Assembly: GCA_900095095.1 (NCBI GenBank) | Contig: FMBT01000018.1 | Coordinates: 1 to 26,270 of the forward strand | Reading direction: 5' to 3' | DNA length: 26,270 bases | Origin: Fragilariopsis cylindrus CCMP1102 | Lineage: Eukaryota > Bacillariophyta > Bacillariophyceae > Bacillariales > Bacillariaceae | Shown: piece by piece, positions 9,848 to 18,825 of the stretch | Layout: each line of letters begins with the position of its first letter | Numbering within the stretch: the first letter of the stretch is position 1 | Notes under the pieces: model-generated | Databases searched by the model: none | Seen by the model: only the letters and a program-made list of their open reading frames with translations | Told to the model about the DNA's origin: nothing | Position numbers and translations under genes: made by a program

Positions 9848-11402
9848 CTAATGCTTTTTACCGTCAGAAGAAGAAGAAGTTCCACCACTGTGTAAAAATC
9901 GTTCCCAAAAATGAGCTGATAATTTATCGAGAGAAGGAGATTCGATCACGTGATTCGTTATTATCTTTTCGTCATCGTCATCGTCATCATCATCGTCCTC
10001 ATTCTTGTTGTTCTTGTTCTCACACTGTATTATTGTGATTTCTATTTTGAAACATCCTATACATAATTTATTCTTAATTCGATTACGAATACTACGTTTC
10101 AAATTAGAATATTCTTGTTTACAGAATTTATCTCCCACGACAGGATATCCTTCATGACGAAAAAAATTACAGATACTACCAGAAGATGGTTCAGATGTAA
10201 TAACTTCCACCGTAGAGAGTGTTGTTGTTTTTGTTGTTGTGTTTTTTCGTTGTGGTTCTTTGCAATTATTATTATTATTATTATTATTATTATTTTGCTT
10301 GTCTGGATATTCTTGAACGGCCATCGTTGTTGATTCCTTGGGTGTTATATCAATACTTGTATACACAACCTTCTTTTGATGTTTTTGTTCCTCTATTTTT
10401 AACGACGAAGACTCTGACTCTGATTTAGAAATAATTTGCTTTCGTTTCTTGTTCATCTTTTTCTGTCCCCATTTGGCTTCTACTACCATTTGTACTCCTG
10501 TACGAAATGGAAACCATACGTCGACAGGAAGTAGTTCACCATGAACTAGTACCGTAACAAAATTCCGGATAGATATTTGATTTTTATTATTGTTTTCTTC
10601 TTCTTTAGCGGTTTTAAATTTAACTAACACACACAGTCCTGGACACGACGTTTCTAAAGAAGAAAGACTAACGTAACGAATCCCTTCTTGTTCCGAAACA
10701 TTCGTCTCTAGTGTTCCTGGCTCAGTACCCTTCGTTCTCATTCCTGACGGTTTCAATGCTACTAACCAATCGAGAAACGAAGACGAGCGTTGAACAATTT
10801 CAATTTTTGTATGATTCCTGTACTTCAGTTTTTGGATCGCAACCCCTGTCGTCTTCGTAGTAGTAATAGTATTATTAATGTACAATTACCTCTCTTTCCT
10901 TCTTCTTTTGCCCCCCCACAATACACACTTTATCTTGAGCATTAAGTATCCGACTCGAGTCCAGAACGATAGTTCCATTAATCATGACTAGTCCAGCCTG
11001 TATTGCAGATTCGGCAAGACGTTTGGTAAATTGGTATTCCTTGGTTTTTGAATGGTGCAAAAACCATCGTAGGCGTTTTCCATGATAATCTTTCGGAACG
11101 ATGAGAACTGTTCCACCTGAAGGAGTCTCGTGATCGGGCTGTTGCAGTTGTTCTATTCCGTCACTTGAAGATTCTAAGGAAGAAAGAATACGCTTGACAT
11201 TCTGCTCTGATTCTTTCTTTTTGATTCCTTGGTGCGAGATGTCACGGATGATAGAATGCTGGCCATCATCATCACCATCATCATCATTGTCATCATCTAC
11301 AATAATAACCGTTTGAGCCCACGCGGTACGTACCGGTAGTGCTAGGTGCTCCTTCAGCTCAATCTCCGAATCGAGAATTTCGTTACAAATTGAACAAATC
11401 AT
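9848..11402 (-). CDS. S4-domain, degenerate RluA-like pseudouridine synthase
   Basis: Proposed exons 11402-10890 and 10822-9848 with a 67-bp phase-0 intron (GAG|GTAATT, acceptor CTGAAG); 495 aa. The second exon's frame has no ATG at its start, so it must be joined upstream. The N-terminus has a half zinc-finger pattern (CSICNEILDSEIELKEH). An S4 RNA-binding fold follows at about 108-162 (GKRLRWFLHH, LAESAIQAGLVMINGTIV, DKVCIVGG). The second exon continues as an RluA-type domain: VALKPSGM, SSLETSCPGLCVLVK where RluA enzymes have HRLDxxTSGLLxxAK, and HEGYPVVGDKF. The catalytic Asp of the RLD motif aligns with Glu, and the flanking His-Arg are Ser-Ser, so activity is doubtful. Long Asn, Lys and Asp inserts separate the blocks. 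The ATG overlaps the TGA of the BMT5-like frame upstream (11399-11402), which suggests one transcript or a fused gene. Confidence 0.65.
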
Positions 11403-12277
11403 TTTCTTGTCATCGTTGCATAGTGTGTTGATTTACCCGCACTATTAGATTTTGTGATATCATTATCATCAATCCTACTGGCTTCTTCTTTCTTACTATC
11501 TTTAGCGGCAAAAACGAAATGCATCGATCCCGATACACTCACGTCTTTAGTGTTCGAGGATCCTTTGAACGTATCTCCTTCTGTGCGACGATGTTGATAT
11601 CCGTACTTTCCCAAAAAATGACAACTTAGTTTGCCATTACGATATCGACGAGGAGCAGCAAAGTGGGATTCAATTTTGGCAGCTTCCGATATATTTCCAC
11701 TACCAGTTGTCAACCCCGTCGTCATCGTTGTATTGTTACTGTTACTGTCACAGTCAGCAGCATCTTCATTGTTATCGCTCCACACATTAGCAAAGGGTTT
11801 CGAGTCAGATATTGTTTTGACTAGTGTCAGGTTTTGAAGTTCTGCAGCCTCAAGAAGTTTCCATGTTGTTGGTTGAGTGTGTGTAAGACATATATGGACT
11901 AACTTGGAGACTTGAGAGGCTGAATAAAGATAATGACAAATTAAGCGATGATGAACGAGAGCACGTTTAGCCTCGTCGTCTACATCCTCCTCCAAGAAGT
12001 TTGACAATCCTATATGCGGATGATGAAAGCTAATCAAATCCCATTTTGTTGTTGTTGAAGAAGGAATCCGTACATGTAACTGAGTAGCGTCTAAATTCCA
12101 TACGACCGGAACATGCCGATTCTTTAATTCCTCTAGTGTATCTTCAGCTTCAGAAAACACAGATAAAAAATTGCGACGATCAGACTCGAGGACCGATGCT
12201 GTTAAATCAATTTGTTCATTATAAGCTCTGCTCAAACTCAGCGATAAAGATAGATTTCCATCACCCACGGTCAACAC
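11399..12277 (-). CDS. BMT5-like (DUF2431) rRNA uridine methyltransferase, start unresolved
   Basis: The frame gives VLTVGDGNLSLSLSL at its start, the glycine-rich SAM loop of the BMT5/DUF2431 family, whose yeast member makes N3-methyluridine in 25S rRNA. It continues with a substrate/SAM segment (VVWNLDATQLHV), the WDLISFHHPHIG motif (canonical FD.I.FNFPH.G) and a helix LICHYLYSASQV. The strand VHICLTHTQPTTWKLLEAAEL and a C-terminal KYGYQHRRTEGD...SGSMHFVF complete the domain. An Asn/Thr-rich loop interrupts it near 11710-11770. The frame opens with GTG, and an in-frame stop lies just upstream. One possible first exon is ATG TGG AAA at 12339-12331, spliced over 47 bp to 12283, but its donor (GTCATA) is poor. 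The ATG at 12309 is out of frame by one base. The stop TGA overlaps the next gene's ATG. Confidence 0.8.
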   Translation of the reverse strand: MLTVGDGNLSLSLSLSRAYNEQIDLTASVLESDRRNFLSVFSEAEDTLEELKNRHVPVVWNLDATQLHVRIPSSTTTKWDLISFHHPHIGLSNFLEEDVDDEAKRALVHHRLICHYLYSASQVSKLVHICLTHTQPTTWKLLEAAELQNLTLVKTISDSKPFANVWSDNNEDAADCDSNSNNTTMTTGLTTGSGNISEAAKIESHFAAPRRYRNGKLSCHFLGKYGYQHRRTEGDTFKGSSNTKDVSVSGSMHFVFAAKDSKKEEASRIDDNDITKSNSAGKSTHYATMTRK

Positions 12278-12713
12278 TTTAATCTTTGAGAATTACTACT
12301 AGTGCTCATAACTAACTACGCCGATATGACTTTCCACATCTTTAATCCTTGGTTTTGTACGATTTATTTGATTTATGAAAAATAAATGGATTTATTTGGA
12401 AACTGGACCGAACTCTCGATCAACGCGCAGAACGCGTGAAACACATTATTCAATCACGAGCTCAAAAAAGTCTGTCCGCCCACACACACTCCAACTTGTC
12501 GCCATCGAAATCAGCTGTCAAAAAAATACATCACATCATTTTAGTAATTTCCTTTTGTTCTTGATCAATAAATTTGATTTGCATGATCCACTATTAATCT
12601 ACTGAATGCGTTGTTCTTGCATTGTGATCTGTTTCGAAAACAGAACATTCTCGACGACTATAACTACTCGTATAGTTTTATTTTGAATCATGCTAACTAT
12701 ATCTATAATACAG
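12278..12713. promoter_or_regulatory. divergent promoter region with unresolved first exons
   Basis: Lies between the BMT5-like gene (minus) and the S1-domain gene (plus). It should hold both promoters and probably the first coding exon of each, since neither downstream frame has its own ATG. Candidate pieces are the minus-strand ATG at 12339 and, on the plus strand, an acceptor-like ATAATACAG ending at 12713. A 76-codon plus-strand frame at 12375-12605 shows no recognisable features. Confidence 0.4.
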
Positions 12714-13896
12714 TCCCTTGGTCTGCTTTACTTTCGGTTGGGTTAGTACTAGTTTCTGGATTTCAAGCTCAAAATGGAAATTCTCGAATAATCGGCGGTG
12801 TTTTCCGCGACCTCTATTATTGCTTCAGTCATCAACAAATCTGAAGCTTAGTAGTGAAGTTAATAGTGACTTTGAACGTCCCTCAACATTTTTGGATGAT
12901 GACGACGATGATGATATGAATGTTGAATTTTACGACGACGACGACGACGACGAAGATGATGAGGAAGAAAAGGAGGTTGGGGCAGGTCGCAAACGATGGG
13001 ATAATCTTAAACCGACGATCAAGAAACGGCTCGTTGAAAAGGGCCGGGCCAAAGCAATTGCCAATAAAAAGAAACGCGAGCCCATCGCCGACAAAAACGA
13101 CGTGAGTTCCTACATTATTTTTTCATATCATTGATTTGCAATACCATATTTTATACTATATAGTCGTCTCATTATATAAGCAATTTCTTTGTGTCATCTT
13201 TCTCTCTATTTGAAACTTCATTTTTCCTCGTTAGGTATGATGATGAAATTTAAGGAATTACAACAAGACAAAAAAAAGGATTCTCGAGTTCAGCGACCGC
13301 TTGGATTTGACGAACGTGCCCCACTAACAGCTTTCTTTCCTGGTATGGAAGTAACTGGGACCGTTATTTCTTTAATTCCGTATGGAGCATATGTAGATAT
13401 TGGAACGGAATGTGACGGTCTATTACACATTTCTCAAATAACACGAAAATTCTTTGTTGAACATCCACGACAAGTCTTGACTCCAGGTGATGAAGTAACC
13501 GTGAGGATCCATAAAATTAGTCCCGAATTAAAAAAGATGCAATTAACAATGTTAGATGTAGCAGATGTTGAGGTCAGCTTAGTAGGAAGTGATAACGACG
13601 ATGATGATAGTGAAGAAAAAACACCGTTGACAGAATTTGAACTCGATGATGAATTGTGGGGAGAATTGAAACGAGTAACAGATTTTGGAGCATATGTAGA
13701 AGTTGGTGCAGAGGTAGATGGATTTTTACATTTTATGGATCATCCTTTATGGGAAGATGGTGCGCAACCATTTGAATTTATGGAAAGGGGACAACGTGTA
13801 CGAGTATGGGTTGCCGATTTAGACATGGAAAAGAATCGTATCCGTGTTACTGCAACCAGACCGCAAAATTTACCAGGACCTAAATTTGAATTGTAA
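12714..13896 (+). CDS. plastid-type protein with two S1 RNA-binding domains, 5' end unresolved
   Basis: S1 domains bind RNA in ribosomal protein S1 and related translation factors. The frame from about 12714 reads LVCFTFGWVSTSFWISSS, a hydrophobic stretch followed by an ASAFAP-like TS-FW and a Ser/Arg/Lys transit-like region. This suggests bipartite plastid targeting, but no in-frame ATG is present, so a first exon is missing. An Asp run (about 12891-12980) and a basic segment (KKRLVEKGRAKAIANKKKR) follow. The intron starts at GTGAGT (13102) or, to keep phase with the TTAG acceptor ending 13234, at 13106 (GTTCCT); GTGAGT keeps phase only with a weaker acceptor ending at 13254. Exon 2 has S1 domain 1 at about 13336-13554 (GTVISLIPYGAYVDIG, DGLLHISQI) and S1 domain 2 at about 13642-13857 (VTDFGAYVEVG, DGFLHFMD), ending at 13896. 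Plastid translation or RNA metabolism is the likely role. Confidence 0.82.
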
Positions 13897-14122
13897 ATTA
13901 TTAATATTAACTAATTGAATATCAATCATTCTACTAAATAGAATATGATTTTAATTGTGTATATAACTAGTTGATTTATTAGTTGGTAGTTTACTTTTTG
14001 TGATGTGTTATAGTCGTGAAGATGAAGTAAAGATTACTTCATTCAAACAATAACCTACCTCCTTGAAGATCACACTATTCAGCAGATTTAACAAGTAAAC
14101 AAAAGGTTTATTGTTATCGAAT

Positions 14123-14982
14123 CTAATGATGATCACCACCTCCGTGTTTTTCATAGTATTCAGCCAATGCGACTCTTTTCATTGCACGTTCCTTCTGTTT
14201 TTCAGGGTCTAGATTGTTGTTTGTAGAGTAGATAAAGGAAATATATATTCCAAGGGAATAATAATAGAAAGGTTTGATTTGAATGAGACACAGAATTATA
14301 ACCAACATGAGAATAATATTAGTAATATTATATTTCCAACTGGAATAAGGTTACTCAGATTTTTAGAAGGTAAAACTTACAAACTTTAGCGAAGTAGGTA
14401 CCGGTATACATAACGGCAGAAATACCAAGCATCGAATGGAATAGTAGGGTAGCACTGCAATATATAATTAATATGTATATATATATATATGTATATATAA
14501 TTTTTTTAAATTAGAAAAATGGGTTTAAAAAAAGAAATAGAACGGGTCAGATTAGCAATTGCGAATTCGACATAGCATAAGGATATTATAATTGTTACAT
14601 TTCGTCTCGTCTCGTCTCGTTTCGTTCTATTTCATTTCATTTCAATTCAATTCAATTCAATTCAATTCATTTCATTTCATTTCATTTCATTCATTTCATT
14701 TCATTTCATTTCATTTCATTTCATTTCATTCATTTCATTTCATTTCATTTCATTTCATTTCAATTCATTTCATTTCAATTCATTTCAATTTCACATTTCA
14801 ATTTCAATTCAATTCAATTCAATTCAATTCATTTCAACTTGACTTTAGTGTAATGCACTTAGGATTACGTACCTATTATCACGTGTCGTAGGATGGTATT
14901 TAGAGTATGCACGAGAACATGTGTTTGACCATGCTTGCTTGTAAAAAGCAGGGTTCAAGAATTTTGTAATTGCTGCCGACAT
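14123..14982 (-). CDS. small mitochondrial-type membrane protein, possibly ATP synthase subunit f
   Basis: Three exons rebuild an 89-aa protein: 14982-14873, 14454-14381 and 14208-14123. Introns are 418 bp (AG|GTACGT ... TTGCAG) and 172 bp (TTT|GTAAGT ... AATCTAG), and the phases agree throughout. The N-terminus MSAAITKFLNPAFYKQAW is basic and amphipathic, as in mitochondrial inner-membrane subunits. RAYSKYHPTTRDN precedes one hydrophobic helix (ATLLFHSMLGISAVMYTGTYF), and the tail is charged, ending in KHGGGDHH. A basic YxKY segment before a single membrane helix and a short charged tail recalls subunit f of the mitochondrial F1Fo ATP synthase. The resemblance is one of layout, so another small respiratory-complex subunit is possible. 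The exon structure itself is well supported by signals and phase. Confidence 0.6.
14600..14836. repeat. pentanucleotide satellite (TTCAT/TTCAA)n within an intron
   Basis: About 235 bp of nearly uninterrupted period-5 repeat on the plus strand. It begins with TCGTC/TCGTT units, then runs through alternating blocks of TTCAT and TTCAA, with occasional single-base slips (CATTCATTTC). It lies entirely inside intron 1 of the 14123-14982 gene, whose transcript carries the complement (ATGAA/TTGAA). A 99-codon open frame over it is an artefact of the repeat. A separate (AT)n-rich run lies at about 14467-14500 in the same intron. Confidence 0.95.
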
Positions 14983-15481
14983 TGTTGTTGTTATTTATTC
15001 AAGAAAGTGAGACTATTCAAATGTCAACTCGTCTTCTAATATCTTGTGTATTGTTTGTTGTTGCTGCAATAACGTTGGCTGTTGCTGTTGTTGCGACGTT
15101 GAGCGAGTGCTCAGATTTGCGGCGACAATAAGTTTTTCTGTGTTTAGTCGAAAGAGTCGAATAAATCGATTCATTTTTTCTCGGTGCGCGTCTAAATCAA
15201 ACAATTTTGAGTTGGCTGAATAATTACAGTGGATAAAAATACACTGTAGCGCGATGAGAAGTTATATCGCCGATACGAGTCCAGTACTGTACTTGAAGTA
15301 CTTAATTAAAAGTGAAGAATCAATCATCGATCCAAGAATCAGAAAATGACGACGTAAATATCGAAAGAAAACAAAATACCAGTTTGCTTTCCAGTGCTCT
15401 CCACAAAATAAGTTGAATACTGTAATTCGTCATTTGCTGTACGGAGTAGTGTAGTTCATTAGTGTACTTACGAAATAAAGA
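14983..15481. promoter_or_regulatory. divergent promoter region
   Basis: About 500 bp between the small membrane-protein gene (minus) and the ABHD-like gene (plus). A minus-strand frame at 15013-15204 (63 codons, Gln-rich from a CTG/TTG repeat) sits only 30 bp upstream of the minus-strand start. It may be an upstream ORF in the leader, but nothing supports it as a gene. The rest shows no recognisable motif. Confidence 0.4.
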
Positions 15482-17211
15482 ATGATCGGTTATATGTTCT
15501 GGACAAGTACTGCTGAGATTACAAACAAGGTTGTTGCTCTTGAAAGAAAACTTTTGAAAATTGCTCAGCAGTATGCCTCGCGACCATCTGACTCATGGGA
15601 ATTAACAACTTTGGATACACAAATACCACGAAAATCTATTATCTCTCTAAAACAAAATGTAGGAGGAGGATATGACGATAACGATGACGATGACGATGAA
15701 ATATTGACGATTCATAGTGTTCATGTTGTATCGAAAGAATCAGCATCGACGACGACATCGACATCGACGACGACGACGAAAACACCTTTGGTCATGCTTC
15801 ATGGGTATATGAATGGTGGTGCATATTTTTATAGAAATTTTGGTGGTCTTAGTAATTACTTTCAATCAATATATGCTGTGGATATGTTGGGTTGGGGTCT
15901 TTCAAGTAGACCATCATTCGATGAGGTGATAGAAAATGGGACTACCAAAAGTGCCGAAGATTTTTTTGTGGAAAGTCTAGAAGCGTGGAGATCTGTGGTA
16001 TGTGGAATATAAGTGAATCTGATGCCTCTGATTAATTGACTGATTGATTGATTCATTGATTGATTGTGTGTGTGTGTGTGTGTTTTCGGGTGGGATTGGC
16101 ATGGCTTTACTTTACTTTGGATATCTTACCCTTCTTTTGTTTCTAAAATCCTTCTTTTTTTTTGATGTCTTGTACTTACGGTACAGAACAACATCGATCG
16201 TATGGTACTGGTAAGTTGACAAATTTTGGTTGATGTTTTTGTTCACCATGTATTTCCATATTTCCTTTATTTATCTTGAACAAAGTAATCTTAGGGGCTG
16301 AACTAATTTAACAAATATATATATTTTCTTATCTATACGTAACAAACATAAATAATTTCTAGGCGGGTCATAGTTTTGGTGGGTATATGTCTGTTGCATA
16401 CGCTGAACGATATCCAACACGCGTTGAACGTCTCATTCTGATATCTCCTGTGGGTGTTCCTGATCATCAGGATCCGAACGTACTAAGACGAATGGAATCG
16501 ATGCAATCGTCCTACAGAGGTCGAGCGTTCGCTGGTCTTTTTCAAACTATTTTCGGATACATGACACCGGGTGGAATTTTACGTACATTAACAGAAAGTC
16601 GTGGTTCGACAATGTCTAGAAATTATATCGAAAGACGATTACCTGAAATTTCAGATGTTGACGAGTCCCGTACTGTTGCAGATTATCTTTATTGGAATGC
16701 TGCCCTTCCTCCTTCTGGCGAAAGTTTTCTTCAAAGTGTCTTAACCCCTCTTATCGTGTTAGCGAAGGAACCACTATTATTTCGTATTCCCAATTTGAAG
16801 GTCAAATCGGTGACTTTTATGTACGGATCCACTGATTGGATGGATTTATCTGGAGGTATGTATACGAAAGGATTATGCGAAAAATTGTCAGAAAAAGACT
16901 ATACGTCATCATCATCATCGACATCATCGACAACACATCATATACCTCCAAAAGTTGATGTGTTTGTGGTACCAAAAGCGGGCCATCTTTTGATGTTACA
17001 AAATCCCGAAGCTACCAATGCGTGTATAGTTCATGCTGCTGGTGGCAAGGTTCTAGACGAAGAAATGCCAGAATTGATGAAGCTCAGTAAAAGCGAGGAG
17101 GAGTTGAACGAATCTTGGATAAAACAAACACTTAAGTTACGAGAGGGAACAGATGACACGACTTTACATGAGGACAGGATTAAAACTGCTTTAAAATTAA
17201 ACATGCAGTAA
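15482..17211 (+). CDS. alpha/beta hydrolase of the ABHD4/ABHD5 (CGI-58/ICT1) type
   Basis: Three exons, 15482-15997, 16187-16210 (24 nt) and 16363-17211, all in phase 0, give 462 aa. Donors are GTATGT and GTAAGT, and the acceptors end in TACAG and TCTAG. The micro-exon encodes NNIDRMVL and joins RSV to AGHSFGGY. Visible motifs are the oxyanion-hole HGYMNGGAYFY, VDMLGWGLSSRP, the nucleophile elbow GHSFGG, LILISPVGVP, the acid region MYGSTDWMD and the catalytic-His region PKAGHLLMLQNPEA. Ser is kept as nucleophile, as in ABHD4, whereas animal ABHD5 has Asn. The HX4D acyltransferase signature of this family reads H-LLML-Q here, so the Asp is missing. An Asp run (about residues 65-72) and Ser/Thr repeats are low-complexity inserts. 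The likely role is lysophospholipid or N-acyl-phospholipid hydrolysis; the substrate is inferred from family only. Confidence 0.87.
16030..16084. repeat. (GATT)n and (GT)n microsatellite in ABHD intron 1
   Basis: A tetranucleotide GATT run with minor variants passes directly into a (TG)n run. It lies within the 189-bp first intron (15998-16186) of the hydrolase gene. Confidence 0.9.
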
Positions 17212-17661
17212 TAGATAAATAGTGCTTCGTATTGAAGTATATTCGCATTGATATTAAAATATTTAGCACACTATAATAATAAAGATCATGCAGTATCTCA
17301 CATAGCTATATACTATTAAGCCAAATAAACAAATCCTTCACTTACCATGCTGATTGATATATGATATGATATGGACTACTACATTGTAGTAGCTAGTAGC
17401 TAGCTCATAGGAACAATGTAGTATAAGATTTACATTATTTTATTTTAAAATTTGTCTGTTTTCAACCGTTAGTTTCAGAAGAACCTTGTGCAATACCTAC
17501 GAACATACATACTAGTACGAACAGATCGAAACATCACAACATCATCCATCAACTTTCAATTTCACATGTCTAATACTATTAGTGAACACACACAATCGCA
17601 AATGTAGGTTCTTTCGACTCTAACTTACTGTCAATTGCTACTGTGTCATTCAAGAAGCATC
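17212..17661. other. intergenic region between tandem plus-strand genes
   Basis: About 450 bp with the 3' end of the hydrolase gene (AATAAA at about 17277-17282) and the promoter of the dioxygenase gene. At 17376-17392 there is a perfect 17-bp palindrome, CTACTACA-T-TGTAGTAG, followed by overlapping CTAGTAG/CTAGC motifs. No gene is supported. Confidence 0.45.
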
Positions 17662-18825
17662 ATGATCACTATACTTTCATTAAGTCTATACTTCATTGTG
17701 CTACATTTTAATGATGGTGGACCAATATTTTCCTCGTCGTTGATACATCCGGTATCGCATACTTGTAGAACGACATTATTATTTGTGGACCGCCGAGATA
17801 ACAATCATCGAAATACTAATAAACGCCGACGGACCAGCCTACCAATGAAAACAGCCCCACATACCGACCTACCCGATACATCTCAATCTTTGGACCCCCA
17901 AACTCTTGCCGGAACGATCGAAAAAGGATTGAAAGAAAAATTTGATGAACATGCAATTTCTCGTATATTGACGTCTTGGCGACTCGTTGATAAGGATTAT
18001 TATCGTAAAGAGTATGTTGGAAGCACAACAGAGCACCAGGAAGATATGATCCAAGAATGTCATTCGTACGTTCCTGGACTTTCAGTAAAATCCTTCTGGG
18101 ATGAACAACAGTTTGACTGGGCAAAGTCGTTGGAATCTAGTTATTCTGATATCCGAGAAGAATTCGACGCCGTCACGGCAAACCTCTCCCGACTTAAACG
18201 AGAGGGCAACAATATTTGGGCAGGAGCACTTACCGACGATGCGTCTTCGTACGGGGAGGGATGGAAGACACTCGCATTGATGGATCGTGGTCGGTGGGAC
18301 GATGTAAATGCGAATCTATTTCCAAAGACTTGTCAAGCAGTATATAAATCAGGCGTGCCAGCCACAGAAATATTTTTTGCTTGCATGGAGGGACCGTCAT
18401 CCATTAAAAAGCATTCAGATTTTACCAACTTTGTTTTGACTTCTCATCTGGCATTGGATATTCCCTACTCAGGCGAAAACAAATGCCGATTAACAGTGGG
18501 CGATGAGACCCATCAGTGGATTAATGGGAAGGTGTCCGTTTTCGATACGTCTCTGCTGCATGATGCGATAAACGAAAGTGATCAAACGCGATATATCCTC
18601 ATGATGAGATTCTGGCATCCCGATCTATCGTCTGTTGAGAAAGAAGCACTGCAATTCACATTTGACAGTTTGGAGTTCCCTGAATTGATTAGTTCAGATC
18701 CTAAAAAACAGTTGAAGGCAGAAAAAATCGTCGAGCTATCTCGAAGTTTTCCGCTCACAGCGAAAGCCATTAAGAAGAAGAAACAAAAAGAAGGAAAACA
18801 AAAATCTGGAAGAGGTTTCGGTTGA
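17662..18825 (+). CDS. aspartyl/asparaginyl beta-hydroxylase-like 2-oxoglutarate dioxygenase
   Basis: A single exon of 387 aa from the ATG at 17662; the open frame begins 27 nt earlier only at a TTG. The N-terminus MITILSLSLYFIVLHF is a signal peptide or anchor, followed by a Ser/Arg-rich stretch, so secretory or plastid routing is possible. The Asp_Arg_Hydrox domain covers about residues 135-325: PGLSVKSFWD, IKKHSDFTNFVLTSHLALDIP, CRLTVGDETHQWINGKVSVFD, LLHDAINESDQTRYILMMRFWHPDL. The iron ligands are most likely His251 and His300. Arg310, ten residues after the second His, matches the spacing of the 2-oxoglutarate-binding Arg in AspH enzymes. The C-terminus is Lys-rich. Family members hydroxylate Asp/Asn in EGF-like domains or act on small molecules and lipids; the substrate here cannot be read from sequence. 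Confidence 0.86.
   Translation: MITILSLSLYFIVLHFNDGGPIFSSSLIHPVSHTCRTTLLFVDRRDNNHRNTNKRRRTSLPMKTAPHTDLPDTSQSLDPQTLAGTIEKGLKEKFDEHAISRILTSWRLVDKDYYRKEYVGSTTEHQEDMIQECHSYVPGLSVKSFWDEQQFDWAKSLESSYSDIREEFDAVTANLSRLKREGNNIWAGALTDDASSYGEGWKTLALMDRGRWDDVNANLFPKTCQAVYKSGVPATEIFFACMEGPSSIKKHSDFTNFVLTSHLALDIPYSGENKCRLTVGDETHQWINGKVSVFDTSLLHDAINESDQTRYILMMRFWHPDLSSVEKEALQFTFDSLEFPELISSDPKKQLKAEKIVELSRSFPLTAKAIKKKKQKEGKQKSGRGFG

Noticed and set aside
11399..11402. Bacterial-style operon overlap (ATGA), implying a prokaryotic origin
   Set aside because: Neighbouring genes have spliceosomal introns and eukaryotic families; the overlap is better explained by splicing, a sequencing error or a fused gene.
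14592..14891. Plus-strand Phe/Ile/Ser/His-rich 99-codon frame
   Set aside because: It consists almost entirely of the period-5 satellite in an intron of the opposite strand.
15013..15204. Gln-rich 63-codon minus-strand frame
   Set aside because: A short frame over a CTG/TTG repeat directly in the leader of the small membrane-protein gene; at most an upstream ORF.
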